Position numbers and translations under genes: made by a program
Assembly: GCA_910578985.1 (NCBI GenBank)
Contig: CAJTSF010000041.1
Span: 1-9,804 of the forward strand
DNA length: 9,804 bases
Source: an uncultured Odoribacter sp.
Lineage (GTDB): Bacteria; Bacteroidota; Bacteroidia; Bacteroidales; Marinifilaceae
Direction: 5' to 3'
Notes under the pieces: model-generated
Database searches by the model: none
Seen by the model: only the letters and a program-made list of their open reading frames with translations
Told to the model about the DNA's origin: nothing
Shown: positions 1 through 6,763 of the stretch, piece by piece
Position numbering within the stretch: the first letter of the stretch is position 1
Layout of the letters: each line of letters begins with the position of its first letter

Positions 1-254
1 TTGACCTCGGATGATTTGTAATAGGTGCGCCCGTCTATCATGTAGTAAGTCACGAGTTTTTTCTGGCGGTACCGTGCAAGGGTGCGTTTCGTGATACCGA
101 GCAACTCACACATGTCCTGGTTATCCAGCAGCTTGTCGCCGTCAAGGGCGGAGGTCTGCCGGTTCATGCGGCCCAGTTTGTCTTCAATCTTGTCGAACCG
201 TTCCATGATTTGGTGAAGCATCATCTGGAACGTCTCACGGTCTATCTGTATCAT
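1..254 (-). CDS. Helix-turn-helix DNA-binding protein, 3' end missing
   Basis: The reading frame starts at the ATG at 254 and stays open for 84 codons to the window edge, so the C-terminus is missing. The first 35 or so residues are helical and charged (QMMLHQIMERFDKIEDKLGR), which could be a short coiled coil. Residues about 43-84 form a MerR/excisionase-like winged helix: the stretch around DMCELLGITKRTLARYRQ is the helix-turn-helix and DGRTYYKSSEV is the wing typical of HTH_17 proteins. Small proteins of this layout are common in Bacteroides conjugative transposons, where they are annotated as HTH proteins or excisionase-like factors. I infer a role in element regulation or excision; the exact target is unknown. 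No TAnnTTTG box is visible just upstream. Confidence 0.75.
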   Translation of the reverse strand, partial: MIQIDRETFQMMLHQIMERFDKIEDKLGRMNRQTSALDGDKLLDNQDMCELLGITKRTLARYRQKKLVTYYMIDGRTYYKSSEV

Positions 255-350
255 AATATGATCTGTCTTTTGAGTGTAAATAATGACTGATTACACCTTG
301 TCGCGCAACAGGTTATACTATGATATAGGGCTAATGGCGTACCAATGACC

Positions 351-392
351 CTGCATTTCACGGAATAGCACAGGCATTCCACTGAAATACAG
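351..392. repeat. Imperfect inverted repeat in the RibD-like/HTH gap
   Basis: The arm at 351-366 (CTG.ATTTCA..GGAAT) pairs with the arm at 376-392 (ATTCC..TGAAAT.CAG), with two or three mismatches or bulges and a 9-base loop. Neither strand has a T-run directly after the stem, so it is not a standard terminator. It could be a protein-binding site or an RNA hairpin in the leader of the HTH gene. The rest of 255-469 shows no gene that I can support. Confidence 0.5.
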
Positions 393-427
393 CGAAATAA
401 AAATTATTGGAGGAAAAATTGTGATGG

Positions 428-457
428 AAAAGGGGCTTGCAAAATGCAAGGATTCCC
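428..457 (-). terminator. Candidate terminator of the RibD-like gene
   Basis: Read on the minus strand, this is GGG, a 4-base bulge, CTTGCA, TTT, TGCAAG, CCCC, then TTTT. It starts 12 bases past the TAA of the RibD-like gene, in the right orientation to end that transcript. The core stem is only 6 bases and the T-run is short, so strength is uncertain. Confidence 0.4.
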
Positions 458-469
458 GCAATGTGCAAG

Positions 470-886
470 TTACATCTTGCGAGGGTTGCGATAAATCAAT
501 CGGCAGATGCCGTTGGAAAAGGTAGTGGCTTTATGCAACCGCCATTGCAGAGTGGGAAGCATGTTTTGTATGGAAGTTCCACTACCGGAGGAAACGGGAA
601 GCAGGTAGATGACCAGTTCGTCCACGAGGTTGTAGAGGAAAAGTCCCCGGAGCAGTTCCAGCGATTCGGAATCGGAAACTTCAGCCAGATAGGTAAAGGT
701 ATTGTCTTTGCCGTCTTTCTCGCACAGCAGGTCCAGAATGGAATGGGGTAAAATCCTTGCGTCACAGCGTTCACGCCAATGGGCAAAACCTTTCCTGTGG
801 TCCATTACCCATTGCATCGACACGTTATCGGATTCCGGAAGGAACCCGTCCAATGTCATCACCGTTACTGCTTGGATTTTTGGCAT
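470..886 (-). CDS. Short RibD C-terminal/dihydrofolate reductase-like protein
   Basis: The product is 138 aa. It begins with the first strand and loop of the RibD_C/dihydrofolate-reductase fold (AVTVMTLDGFLPESD, residues 6-20). It ends with the family's late segment, in which a helix (SESLELLRGLFLYNLVDEL, about 74-91) leads to VIYLLPVSSGSG (92-103). RibD_C domains are usually about 180-200 aa, so the central NADPH-binding part is shortened; around residue 40 it passes directly to HWRERCDARI. Cofactor binding and activity are therefore uncertain. The start is ATG 886, preceded by GGAG a few bases upstream. Genes of this type occur as cargo in Bacteroides conjugative elements, but I know of no proven function there. 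It is probably transcribed alone from a promoter near 1150, with a candidate terminator at 428-457. Confidence 0.7.
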   Translation of the reverse strand: MPKIQAVTVMTLDGFLPESDNVSMQWVMDHRKGFAHWRERCDARILPHSILDLLCEKDGKDNTFTYLAEVSDSESLELLRGLFLYNLVDELVIYLLPVSSGSGTSIQNMLPTLQWRLHKATTFSNGICRLIYRNPRKM

Positions 887-946
887 ATACTCCGGTATTT
901 AATCTCAACCGGAAGCCGTCAAACAAGAAGCGTGCAAACACACTAC

Positions 947-1068
947 TTCTAATGGAGGCTCTGGAATGCCTTTGAAAGGAATAGGTGAATGCACGCTATG
1001 CGTAGGCATAGCATAAGCAATCACGCAATAGTTCCTTTCAATGTTAATTTTCCAGATTCCCATTAGAA
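947..1068. repeat. Long imperfect inverted repeat (about 120 bases)
   Basis: Five nested paired blocks can be traced. TTCTAATGG (947-955) pairs with CCATTAGAA (1060-1068). CTGGAA (961-966) pairs with TTCCAG (1050-1055). TTGAAAGGAA (972-981) pairs with TTCCTTTCAA (1032-1041), sharing edges. GTGAATGC (985-992) pairs with GCAATCAC (1017-1024) with one mismatch. GCTATGC (995-1001) pairs with GCATAGC (1006-1012) around a GTAG loop. The whole can fold as one long interrupted hairpin in either strand's RNA, or as a DNA cruciform. It could be a structured leader of the RibD-like mRNA, a small RNA, a recombination site or a miniature transposable element. I cannot assign it to a known family. Confidence 0.7.
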
Positions 1069-1096
1069 ACGCCTTGCGGTCTTATGTTATATATCG

Positions 1097-1131
1097 TCGG
1101 CAACTGCCCTATTGACAGTAAGCCGATTTTT
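1097..1131 (+). terminator. Terminator-like hairpin facing the plus strand
   Basis: TCGGC (1097-1101) and ACTG (1103-1106) pair with CAGT (1116-1119) and GCCGA (1122-1126), followed by TTTTT (1127-1131). It has the shape of an intrinsic terminator for plus-strand transcription, yet no plus-strand gene precedes it. It could end an RNA made from the inverted repeat at 947-1068, or be chance. Confidence 0.35.
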
Positions 1132-1144
1132 CTCTATTTAATTG

Positions 1145-1152
1145 CAAAATTA
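1145..1152 (-). promoter_or_regulatory. Possible -7 box for the RibD-like gene
   Basis: TAATTTTG on the minus strand matches the Bacteroidetes -7 consensus TAnnTTTG. No clear TTTG is found 19-21 bases upstream. If used, the transcript would start near 1137 and carry a leader of about 250 bases containing the long inverted repeat. Confidence 0.35.
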
Positions 1153-1193
1153 CATATATTCAGCGATATTTCCATTAATTGCGGTTATCTATT

Positions 1194-2507
1194 TCACTTC
1201 AGCCCGTATTTCTTCATTTTCCGGTACAGCGTTGCCGGATTGATATTCAGCATCGTCGCGGCTTGTTCCCGGTGTCCGTTGCAAACCTTCAGGGCATTGA
1301 TAATGCTCTCTTTCTCCATCGTTTCATCTCTCAGGGGCAGGACGGCACGTGATGGCACCACGTCATTTGTACATGGACGGATTTCCATATCCAACGCTTC
1401 CATATTCAGCATCGGCGTTTCCGTGACCAGCACGGCACGTTTGATCCGGTTCTGCAACTCCCGCACATTGCCCGGCCAGTGATAGGCAAGCATCCTGCGC
1501 CTGGCATCGTCCGTAAAGCCCTGCGTTTCCCGTTTCAGCTCTTTGGAATAGCGTTCACGGAAGAATTCGGCCAACGGGATGATGTCTTCCGGGCACTCCG
1601 CCAACGACGGCTGCCGAATCTCGAACTCGTTCAGCCGGTGGTAGAGGTCTTCCCTGAAACGTCCTTCCCGGATGGCCAGTTGCATATCCTCGTTCGTGGC
1701 GGCAATTATCCGTACATCGGCTGTCCTCTCCCTGCCGCCTACCGGAGCATAGGTATTCTCCTGCAATACCCGCAGGAGCAAGGACTGTATCTCGTAGGAC
1801 ATCGTCCCGATCTCGTCCAGAAACAGCGTGCCGCCTTTCGCCATGTCGAAATATCCGGTCTTGGCACTGTCGGCACCGGTAAACGACCCTTTCTCGTGCC
1901 CGAAGAAGAGCGAGACGGCCAGTTCACGCGGCAACGCCCCGCAGTTTACCGCGACGAAAGGCATATTCCAGCGTTCGCTGTTGTTATGGATTGTTTGTGC
2001 TACCGACTCTTTACCGGTTCCATTGGCACCGAGAATCATTACCGACATATCGGACGGAGCGACCAGCCTGGCAAACTTTTCCACTTGCAGAATCCTGGGG
2101 CTTGTACGGTGAAACAGCACCTTCTCTTTCCTGCGCACCGTAGCCACCGGGCGGAACACATCTTCAGCCAACTCCAGCAGATGCTCCCGGTGTACCGGTT
2201 TGGGCAGGTAATCCCTGGCTCCGAGCTTGATGGTACGCACCACATCGGGCACAGAAACATACTCGGTCGTGATAATGAACGGGATGTCCTTCTTTTCCTT
2301 GCGCAACCATTCCAGAAGGGAAATGCCATCTCCCTCCGGCAAACGCACGTCCGACAGGATCAGGTCGAACTGCGTTCTGCGTATCAATGAGCGTGCTATC
2401 GTCTCGTTCATGGCCGTCACGGCATCATACCCCGCCTGTGAGAGCCAGTCTTTCTGCATCTGTGACAAACCGACGTTGTCCTCAACTATCAGTATCTTCC
2501 GTTTCAT
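1194..2507 (-). CDS. rteB: RteB-type sigma-54 response regulator (NtrC family)
   Basis: The product is 437 aa. Residues 1-115 are a receiver domain with an acidic pocket (E9, D10), phospho-acceptor D53 (LSDVRLPEGDG) and conserved K103 (LPKPV). Residues about 135-365 are a sigma-54 AAA+ domain: Walker A GANGTGKE at 160-167, the sigma-54 contact loop GSFTGA at 207-212 (a common variant of GAFTGA), and Walker B GGTLFLDE ending at E232. Residues about 397-437 are a Fis-type helix-turn-helix. In CTnDOT, RteB activates rteC, whose product then turns on the excision genes; the target here is outside the window. The start ATG 2507 overlaps the end of rteA by 26 bases, implying coupled translation. 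The gene is GC-rich (58% in the line at 1621) compared with the ars genes. Confidence 0.93.
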   Translation of the reverse strand: MKRKILIVEDNVGLSQMQKDWLSQAGYDAVTAMNETIARSLIRRTQFDLILSDVRLPEGDGISLLEWLRKEKKDIPFIITTEYVSVPDVVRTIKLGARDYLPKPVHREHLLELAEDVFRPVATVRRKEKVLFHRTSPRILQVEKFARLVAPSDMSVMILGANGTGKESVAQTIHNNSERWNMPFVAVNCGALPRELAVSLFFGHEKGSFTGADSAKTGYFDMAKGGTLFLDEIGTMSYEIQSLLLRVLQENTYAPVGGRERTADVRIIAATNEDMQLAIREGRFREDLYHRLNEFEIRQPSLAECPEDIIPLAEFFRERYSKELKRETQGFTDDARRRMLAYHWPGNVRELQNRIKRAVLVTETPMLNMEALDMEIRPCTNDVVPSRAVLPLRDETMEKESIINALKVCNGHREQAATMLNINPATLYRKMKKYGLK

Positions 2508-4809
2508 TCGTCACTCTTTTTATCTCGGCTTCCGCCACTTTAATAAGGATGGCGGCGTAATCCATAATCTGCCGGGTATGTTCATTCAATATCTTATCGT
2601 TTATAGTCTCATCTTTCAGTAAAGCGCGATAAGCCGACAAGGTTTCTTCCATTTGCAGCAATTCCCACATCGGTTGCATCCGGTGGGTGATTTCACGCAA
2701 TTTCTGTCTGTCGCCGTTTTTCATTGCCGTAGCGAGTTCCTCCCGGTCTTTTTCCGACTGGGATATAAAGGAAAGAAGCGTTTTCGACTTGTCGCTGACT
2801 TCAGAGAGTATCAGACTGAAATCGACGCTATGGTTATCTTCCTGCCGGTTTCTTTTTATCGTTGAAAGCAGGCCGAGCAACTCGGAGGAAGAGAAAGGCT
2901 TGTAGATATAGTCTGTAAATCCGGCATGGAGAAATGCCTCCTTGTCCCTGTCACCACGTGCCGTCATGGCCACAACGGGTATGGTACGGGAGTTCCCGAT
3001 ATTTGAGTTCCGCAACAGAGTCAGCAGCTCGAAGCCGTTGGTTCCCGGCATTTGAATGTCGGACAGCAGCAAGTCATAATCCTTGCCCCGCATTGCCTTT
3101 ACGACCTCTTTGGAAGTGGCACAGGTTGTACAGTTCATTCCGTTGCGCTCCAGCATCTCCTTTATCACATCCAGCAACATGGTATCATCATCGATGACAA
3201 GTACATTTTGGGGCAGGTGCACCGGATGCGGGATTATCCGGTTCTCGCTCTCTATCGGTTCGTCCGTCATTTTCATGGGAAGTGCCACGCGGAAAGTGCT
3301 GCCTTGGTCTATGCTGCTTGTCACATTGATGGTTCCGCCAAGCAGGTTGACAAGTCCTTTCGTGATTGGCAGACCCAGTCCGAATCCCTGGGCGTTGGCC
3401 ACTGAACTCAAGCGTTCGAACGGACGGAAAATACGGGAGAGCGTCTCCTCACTCATGCCGATACCGGTATCTTTGACTTCTAACAGCAGCTCTCCTTCAT
3501 GATAACAGGCATTCAGACTGATTGTACCGGCTTCCGTGAATTTGACGGCATTGCTGAGCAGGTTGTCTATAATCTGCCCGATGCGGTCCACATCGCCGTA
3601 AAGTTTGACATCGGTATCCTTGAAATCGTGACAGAACAGGATTCCCTTGTTATTGACCACGTGGGAGAATCCGAGAACGGTACGTTCCAACAAGTCTTTA
3701 AGGCTGAATGGCACATCGTTGCGGGTTTCTTTGGCCTCATTCAGACGGTACACGTCCAACAGGTTGTTGAGCAGGTGTACCACATGTTTACACACAATCC
3801 TGATGTTGTTCATGTGATTGTTCCTGCGTTTCTTTTCACGGGTATCCATAGCCAGCTCGGCACTACCGCTGATGATGTTCAGCGGGGCGCGGATGTCATG
3901 GGAAATGGTCAGGATTATGTTCTTGCGCATTTCCAGCAACGCATTGTTCTGTTCTATTGTTTCTTCCAACCGTTTCCTGTTTTTTGCCTTAACCTTGATA
4001 TCCCGTTGTATGATAAGATATAAAGCAAATAAGAGGATAATTGAAAATGAAATCAGACCGGTAATGACAAGAGAGGAATGTTCGTAAGAGGCTTTAAGAC
4101 GTTCTTCTTTACTCTGAAAGGCAGCCCATGTTTGCTCGTCCAGGCTTGTAATCAGCATGCGTAGTTTCCGATTGAGTTCCTTATTGTGCAACCGCAGGCT
4201 GTCCGTATAGGTTTCTATTGCTTTTTGACGTACATTCTTCAAAGAAATCAATTCTTTGCTTGGTGTATTCTGTCCGATTGTAACAGGTGGCAATTGCACG
4301 GTTTCCTTACCTCCAAAAAATCCTGCTATTCCTTTTTTCTTGCGGGTAACGGTACGAGCTGGACTTACTTGTGCCGTAACAATCGGCTGCTGGTTAAACA
4401 AAAGGCTGTCGGCTTTCTTTTGTTGTTGAAATGCCTCCATTAATTGGAACAAATGTTCTTCCTTAGTAGCCAGCAATGTGCGGAGGGAGTCTATCTGATC
4501 GGGATGTATGAAATCCCTGCATCGTATACTCAGGATTTGCAACAGGGAATCCGTTCGTGTACGACGTTCCCGATAAGACAATGAGTCCTCTTTGTTCCAC
4601 ACGATAACGGATTCGCCATAAGTTAGTAACGTAGTTACATAACGGTGGGCGGTATTGATACGGTGTTGAGTTTGAAAAATCGCAATAGATTCATCTTCTA
4701 TCTTCCGCACTCGGTTACGTTCATGTAAAACAATGGCGACCATACTGCCTATAATCGCCATTAAAAGAAAATACCCTACAAATATTTTATGCTGTAGTAA
4801 AATTTTCAT
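2482..4809 (-). CDS. rteA: RteA-type hybrid sensor histidine kinase
   Basis: From ATG 4809 the product is 775 aa; an in-frame TTG at 4842 would add 11 unconvincing residues. Two membrane segments (about 8-27 and 246-268) enclose a roughly 220-residue extracytoplasmic sensor region rich in charged helices. The kinase core follows: H-box TISHDIRAPLN with H304, N-box NLLSNAVKF near 417-424, DTGIG at 447-451 and GFGLGL at 475-480. A receiver domain (about 534-652) has D584 in LSDIQMPG and K637 in YKPF. The C-terminus (about 665-760) resembles an HPt phosphotransfer domain with H709 in THRMQP. In CTnDOT, RteA acts with RteB to start the transfer cascade; the sensed signal is unknown. It lies 119 bases after the ars permease with no good promoter between them. 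Confidence 0.92.
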   Translation of the reverse strand: MKILLQHKIFVGYFLLMAIIGSMVAIVLHERNRVRKIEDESIAIFQTQHRINTAHRYVTTLLTYGESVIVWNKEDSLSYRERRTRTDSLLQILSIRCRDFIHPDQIDSLRTLLATKEEHLFQLMEAFQQQKKADSLLFNQQPIVTAQVSPARTVTRKKKGIAGFFGGKETVQLPPVTIGQNTPSKELISLKNVRQKAIETYTDSLRLHNKELNRKLRMLITSLDEQTWAAFQSKEERLKASYEHSSLVITGLISFSIILLFALYLIIQRDIKVKAKNRKRLEETIEQNNALLEMRKNIILTISHDIRAPLNIISGSAELAMDTREKKRRNNHMNNIRIVCKHVVHLLNNLLDVYRLNEAKETRNDVPFSLKDLLERTVLGFSHVVNNKGILFCHDFKDTDVKLYGDVDRIGQIIDNLLSNAVKFTEAGTISLNACYHEGELLLEVKDTGIGMSEETLSRIFRPFERLSSVANAQGFGLGLPITKGLVNLLGGTINVTSSIDQGSTFRVALPMKMTDEPIESENRIIPHPVHLPQNVLVIDDDTMLLDVIKEMLERNGMNCTTCATSKEVVKAMRGKDYDLLLSDIQMPGTNGFELLTLLRNSNIGNSRTIPVVAMTARGDRDKEAFLHAGFTDYIYKPFSSSELLGLLSTIKRNRQEDNHSVDFSLILSEVSDKSKTLLSFISQSEKDREELATAMKNGDRQKLREITHRMQPMWELLQMEETLSAYRALLKDETINDKILNEHTRQIMDYAAILIKVAEAEIKRVTNETEDTDS

Positions 4810-4869
4810 ATTTGAATAGAATCTCGCAGGAAAGTGATACAAGTAATTACAACATTATTTACTCATGAT

Positions 4870-4912
4870 ATTTCGGATTACCACAACATCCATAAAATAA
4901 AAAGTCCGAAAT
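4870..4912. repeat. Inverted repeat between the ars permease and rteA
   Basis: ATTTCGGA (4870-4877) is matched exactly by TCCGAAAT (4905-4912) across a 27-base gap. On the minus strand no T-run follows, so it does not look like a terminator that would isolate rteA from the ars genes. It could be a protein-binding site or an RNA stem ahead of rteA. Confidence 0.45.
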
Positions 4913-4928
4913 TCTTTTCCATATCAAA

Positions 4929-5840
4929 TCACAACAAAACATTAAACAAATATCCTGATACGACCGCAGTGAGGAAAATAACAAGGACAATCATAGCGAC
5001 AAGTTTTTTCTTGAATATACTTGCCAGCATGGTCATTTCTGGTATGGCCATACCTGCACCTCCAATAATGAGCGAGATAACAGCACCTATACTCATGCCC
5101 TTGCCCATTAGAGCCAATCCGATTGGAATTGCGGTCTCTGCACGAATATACAGAGGAATGCCCAAAACGGCAGCAATAGGAATGGCAAACGGATTGTCCG
5201 GTCCTGCGATTTTCATTACGAAATCCTGCGGCATATAACCGTATATGCCAGCTCCAAGAGCTACACCAATAAGCAGATATCCCATTATGGGGCGAAGACT
5301 TTCCCATGCGCTTGAAAATGCAAGTTTAATTTTCATTTTGAATGGGAGTGAACGCTTGTTAAGATTCTCGTGTCCGCCTGCGGAGCAGCAAGTTGTTGTT
5401 TTTAGGCGTACATTCTTCACATATTTTTGCATTCCCATCTTTCCCATGATAAAACCGAATAGGACAGAACAAAGGAATGCTATGACAAAATAAGCCACCA
5501 TAGCCTTTATTCCAACCATTGCACCGAGCATTCCTATAATGATTGGGTTAAGTAACGGTGAGGCTATCAAAAAAGACATGGTTGAGCCAAACGGCACACC
5601 GGCATTCAGGAATCCGACAGTCATCGGGATTGTTGAGCAAGCACAAAAAGGAGTCAGGGCGCCGAATCCTGCGGCTATAACATTTCCGAACACTCCAGCT
5701 CCGGACAACCTTTTACGTATTTTCTCTTCCGGTACATACATGAGAATTATTTCCACCAGTGCGCTAATAAACATGAAAAGCGCAATTAATTCGATGGTTA
5801 TCAGAACAAAATACTGTAAAGTTTCAATTAGTGTATTCAT
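4929..5840 (-). CDS. ArsP-like permease (DUF318/PF03773 type)
   Basis: This is a 303-aa polytopic membrane protein with about eight hydrophobic segments. It carries the two hallmark blocks of the ArsP/DUF318 permease family: TPFCACSTIPMTVGFLNAGV (63-82, with C66 and C68) followed by SPLLNP, and the second-half repeat around YIRAETAIPIGLALMGKG, then GGAGMAIPEM. A central cytoplasmic loop holds C151 and C152. Characterised ArsP proteins export trivalent organoarsenicals; relatives act on other metals, so the substrate here is inferred from the ars neighbourhood. It starts 20 bases after the MerT-like gene, indicating one operon, and is the last ars gene before rteA. Confidence 0.85.
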   Translation of the reverse strand: MNTLIETLQYFVLITIELIALFMFISALVEIILMYVPEEKIRKRLSGAGVFGNVIAAGFGALTPFCACSTIPMTVGFLNAGVPFGSTMSFLIASPLLNPIIIGMLGAMVGIKAMVAYFVIAFLCSVLFGFIMGKMGMQKYVKNVRLKTTTCCSAGGHENLNKRSLPFKMKIKLAFSSAWESLRPIMGYLLIGVALGAGIYGYMPQDFVMKIAGPDNPFAIPIAAVLGIPLYIRAETAIPIGLALMGKGMSIGAVISLIIGGAGMAIPEMTMLASIFKKKLVAMIVLVIFLTAVVSGYLFNVLL

Positions 5841-5860
5841 GTTATTTATGTTTAAATAGA

Positions 5861-6391
5861 TCAGTTACCACAGCAGCTTTCTTGAACTTTTTCTTGTTGT
5901 GTAGAGCAACATCCTCCAGAGGGTTGCTGGCTTTCTGAAGAAGATGGACAACATGCTGAATTTTCTGTATTGCATCCTGAACCGCAAGGATTTGAAACTT
6001 GCGAAGGACAACATTTAGATGTTTTTGATCCTGCGTTTTCAGGAGTCTCCATAAACAAAACCAATAATGTGATTATTGTACCGATCCACAGAAATACTTT
6101 GGGTAAAACGGATTTCTTTTTTGCTTTTTCTTTTGTGTCAGATGAAGCACAGCAACTTTTCCCTTTTTTAAAGTATGCTTGATAGAATCCGTAAATTAGG
6201 GATACTATTGCAAAAGCAATAAACAATCCCTTGTATTCCGCAAAAAAACTTAGTTGTGAGGCTCCAATGCCCAATGCTGCCAATACACCTGCAAGAATAG
6301 GCATACCGCAACAACTCACTATACCTAAAAATGCAAATACCGAAGATAAAATCCCGGCAATAACCGACCAAATTGTTTTCTTATCGCTCAT
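5861..6391 (-). CDS. MerT-like membrane protein with a cysteine-rich tail
   Basis: From ATG 6391 the product is 176 aa. An upstream in-frame start at 6460 would read through the operator palindrome and add a non-matching AT-rich leader, so it is rejected. The first 75 residues match the layout of mercuric transporter MerT: a membrane helix ending in a vicinal pair (C27, C28 in IVSCCGMP), a second helix after a GIGA turn, then a third (YKGLFIAFAIVSLIYGFY). A further helix lies at about 97-114. The hydrophilic tail from about 116 carries pairs at 127-128, 147-148, 161-162 and 173-174 plus C136 and C140; C80-C81 lie in the preceding loop. Such pairs suit thiophilic metal(loid) binding. I infer that it hands arsenic or another thiophilic ion to the next-door permease; the family's role in ars operons is not known to me. 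Confidence 0.75.
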   Translation of the reverse strand: MSDKKTIWSVIAGILSSVFAFLGIVSCCGMPILAGVLAALGIGASQLSFFAEYKGLFIAFAIVSLIYGFYQAYFKKGKSCCASSDTKEKAKKKSVLPKVFLWIGTIITLLVLFMETPENAGSKTSKCCPSQVSNPCGSGCNTENSACCPSSSESQQPSGGCCSTQQEKVQESCCGN

Positions 6392-6408
6392 CTTTTTTGT
6401 TATTGTAT

Positions 6409-6424
6409 ATCGTATATATACGAT
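6409..6424. promoter_or_regulatory. Perfect palindrome, likely second ArsR operator
   Basis: ATCGTATATATACGAT is a perfect 16-base palindrome located 18-33 bases upstream of the MerT-like start. It matches 14 of 16 positions of the site overlapping the arsR promoter. I infer that it is an ArsR-family operator. No TAnnTTTG box is seen next to it, so it may act on an atypical promoter or on readthrough from arsR. Confidence 0.6.
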
Positions 6425-6440
6425 GCTTGTGAATAAAAAA

Positions 6441-6743
6441 TTAAATAAATAAATTATCAAAATACAATTTTGCCAAATCGTAATTCACTCTATTGATGCA
6501 ATACCGGACTTTGGGAGGTGTGATTTCTCCTTCAATCAACCCAGCATCTTTTAACTCCTTCAAATGTTGCGAAACAGTTGCCTGCGCGATAGGTAACTCC
6601 TGCACCAAATCACCACAATAACAAGCGGTCTGCTTGGCAAGTAACCGCAATATTGCTACACGTGCCGGATGGCTCAACGCTTTGGCAAAACGGGCTACTA
6701 CTACATCCCGTTCTTCAAAATCGCTTGTTTTACTATATGCCAT
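6441..6743 (-). CDS. arsR: ArsR/SmtB-family metalloregulatory repressor
   Basis: The 100-aa product has the compact winged-helix layout of ArsR/SmtB repressors. It has FAKALSHPARVAILRLLAKQ (19-38), a CYC metal-binding motif at 41-43 at the start of the recognition region (compare ELCVCDL of ArsR), and helix-turn-helix ELPIAQATVSQHLKELKDAG (49-68). A wing follows, with C82 in VRYCIN. C41, C43 and perhaps C82 are the likely As(III)/Sb(III) ligands; binding releases DNA and derepresses the operon. It has its own promoter overlapped by palindromes, consistent with autoregulation, and begins the arsR, MerT-like, permease unit that leads toward rteA. Confidence 0.92.
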   Translation of the reverse strand: MAYSKTSDFEERDVVVARFAKALSHPARVAILRLLAKQTACYCGDLVQELPIAQATVSQHLKELKDAGLIEGEITPPKVRYCINRVNYDLAKLYFDNLFI

Positions 6744-6763
6744 TTACTCTATAAGTTTGATTT

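Larger units (their letters stand above)
887..1193. other. Gene-free stretch between rteB and the RibD-like gene
   Basis: No credible coding frame lies in these 307 bases. They hold, from right to left, a TAnnTTTG box facing the RibD-like gene, a plus-strand terminator-like hairpin, and a long imperfect inverted repeat, each listed separately. There are no transposase remnants or tRNA-like features. Confidence 0.6.

Noticed and set aside
437..751. 104-codon plus-strand frame starting at a TTG
   Set aside because: It is antisense to the RibD-like gene, lacks an aligned RBS, and its sequence resembles no protein family.
1479..2390. 303-codon open frame on the plus strand
   Set aside because: It lies entirely antisense to rteB, whose receiver, AAA+ and Fis motifs are unmistakable. 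The plus-strand translation shows no family features and is a GC-rich shadow frame.
3499..4023. 174-codon open frame on the plus strand
   Set aside because: It is antisense to the rteA kinase core and has no recognisable motifs.
4810..4842. TTG start adding 11 residues to RteA
   Set aside because: The extension has no membrane-protein character, and ATG 4809 places the first membrane helix right at the N-terminus.
6392..6460. N-terminal extension of the MerT-like protein (start at 6460)
   Set aside because: It would overlap the arsR end and translate the operator palindrome. The MerT-like match begins just after ATG 6391.
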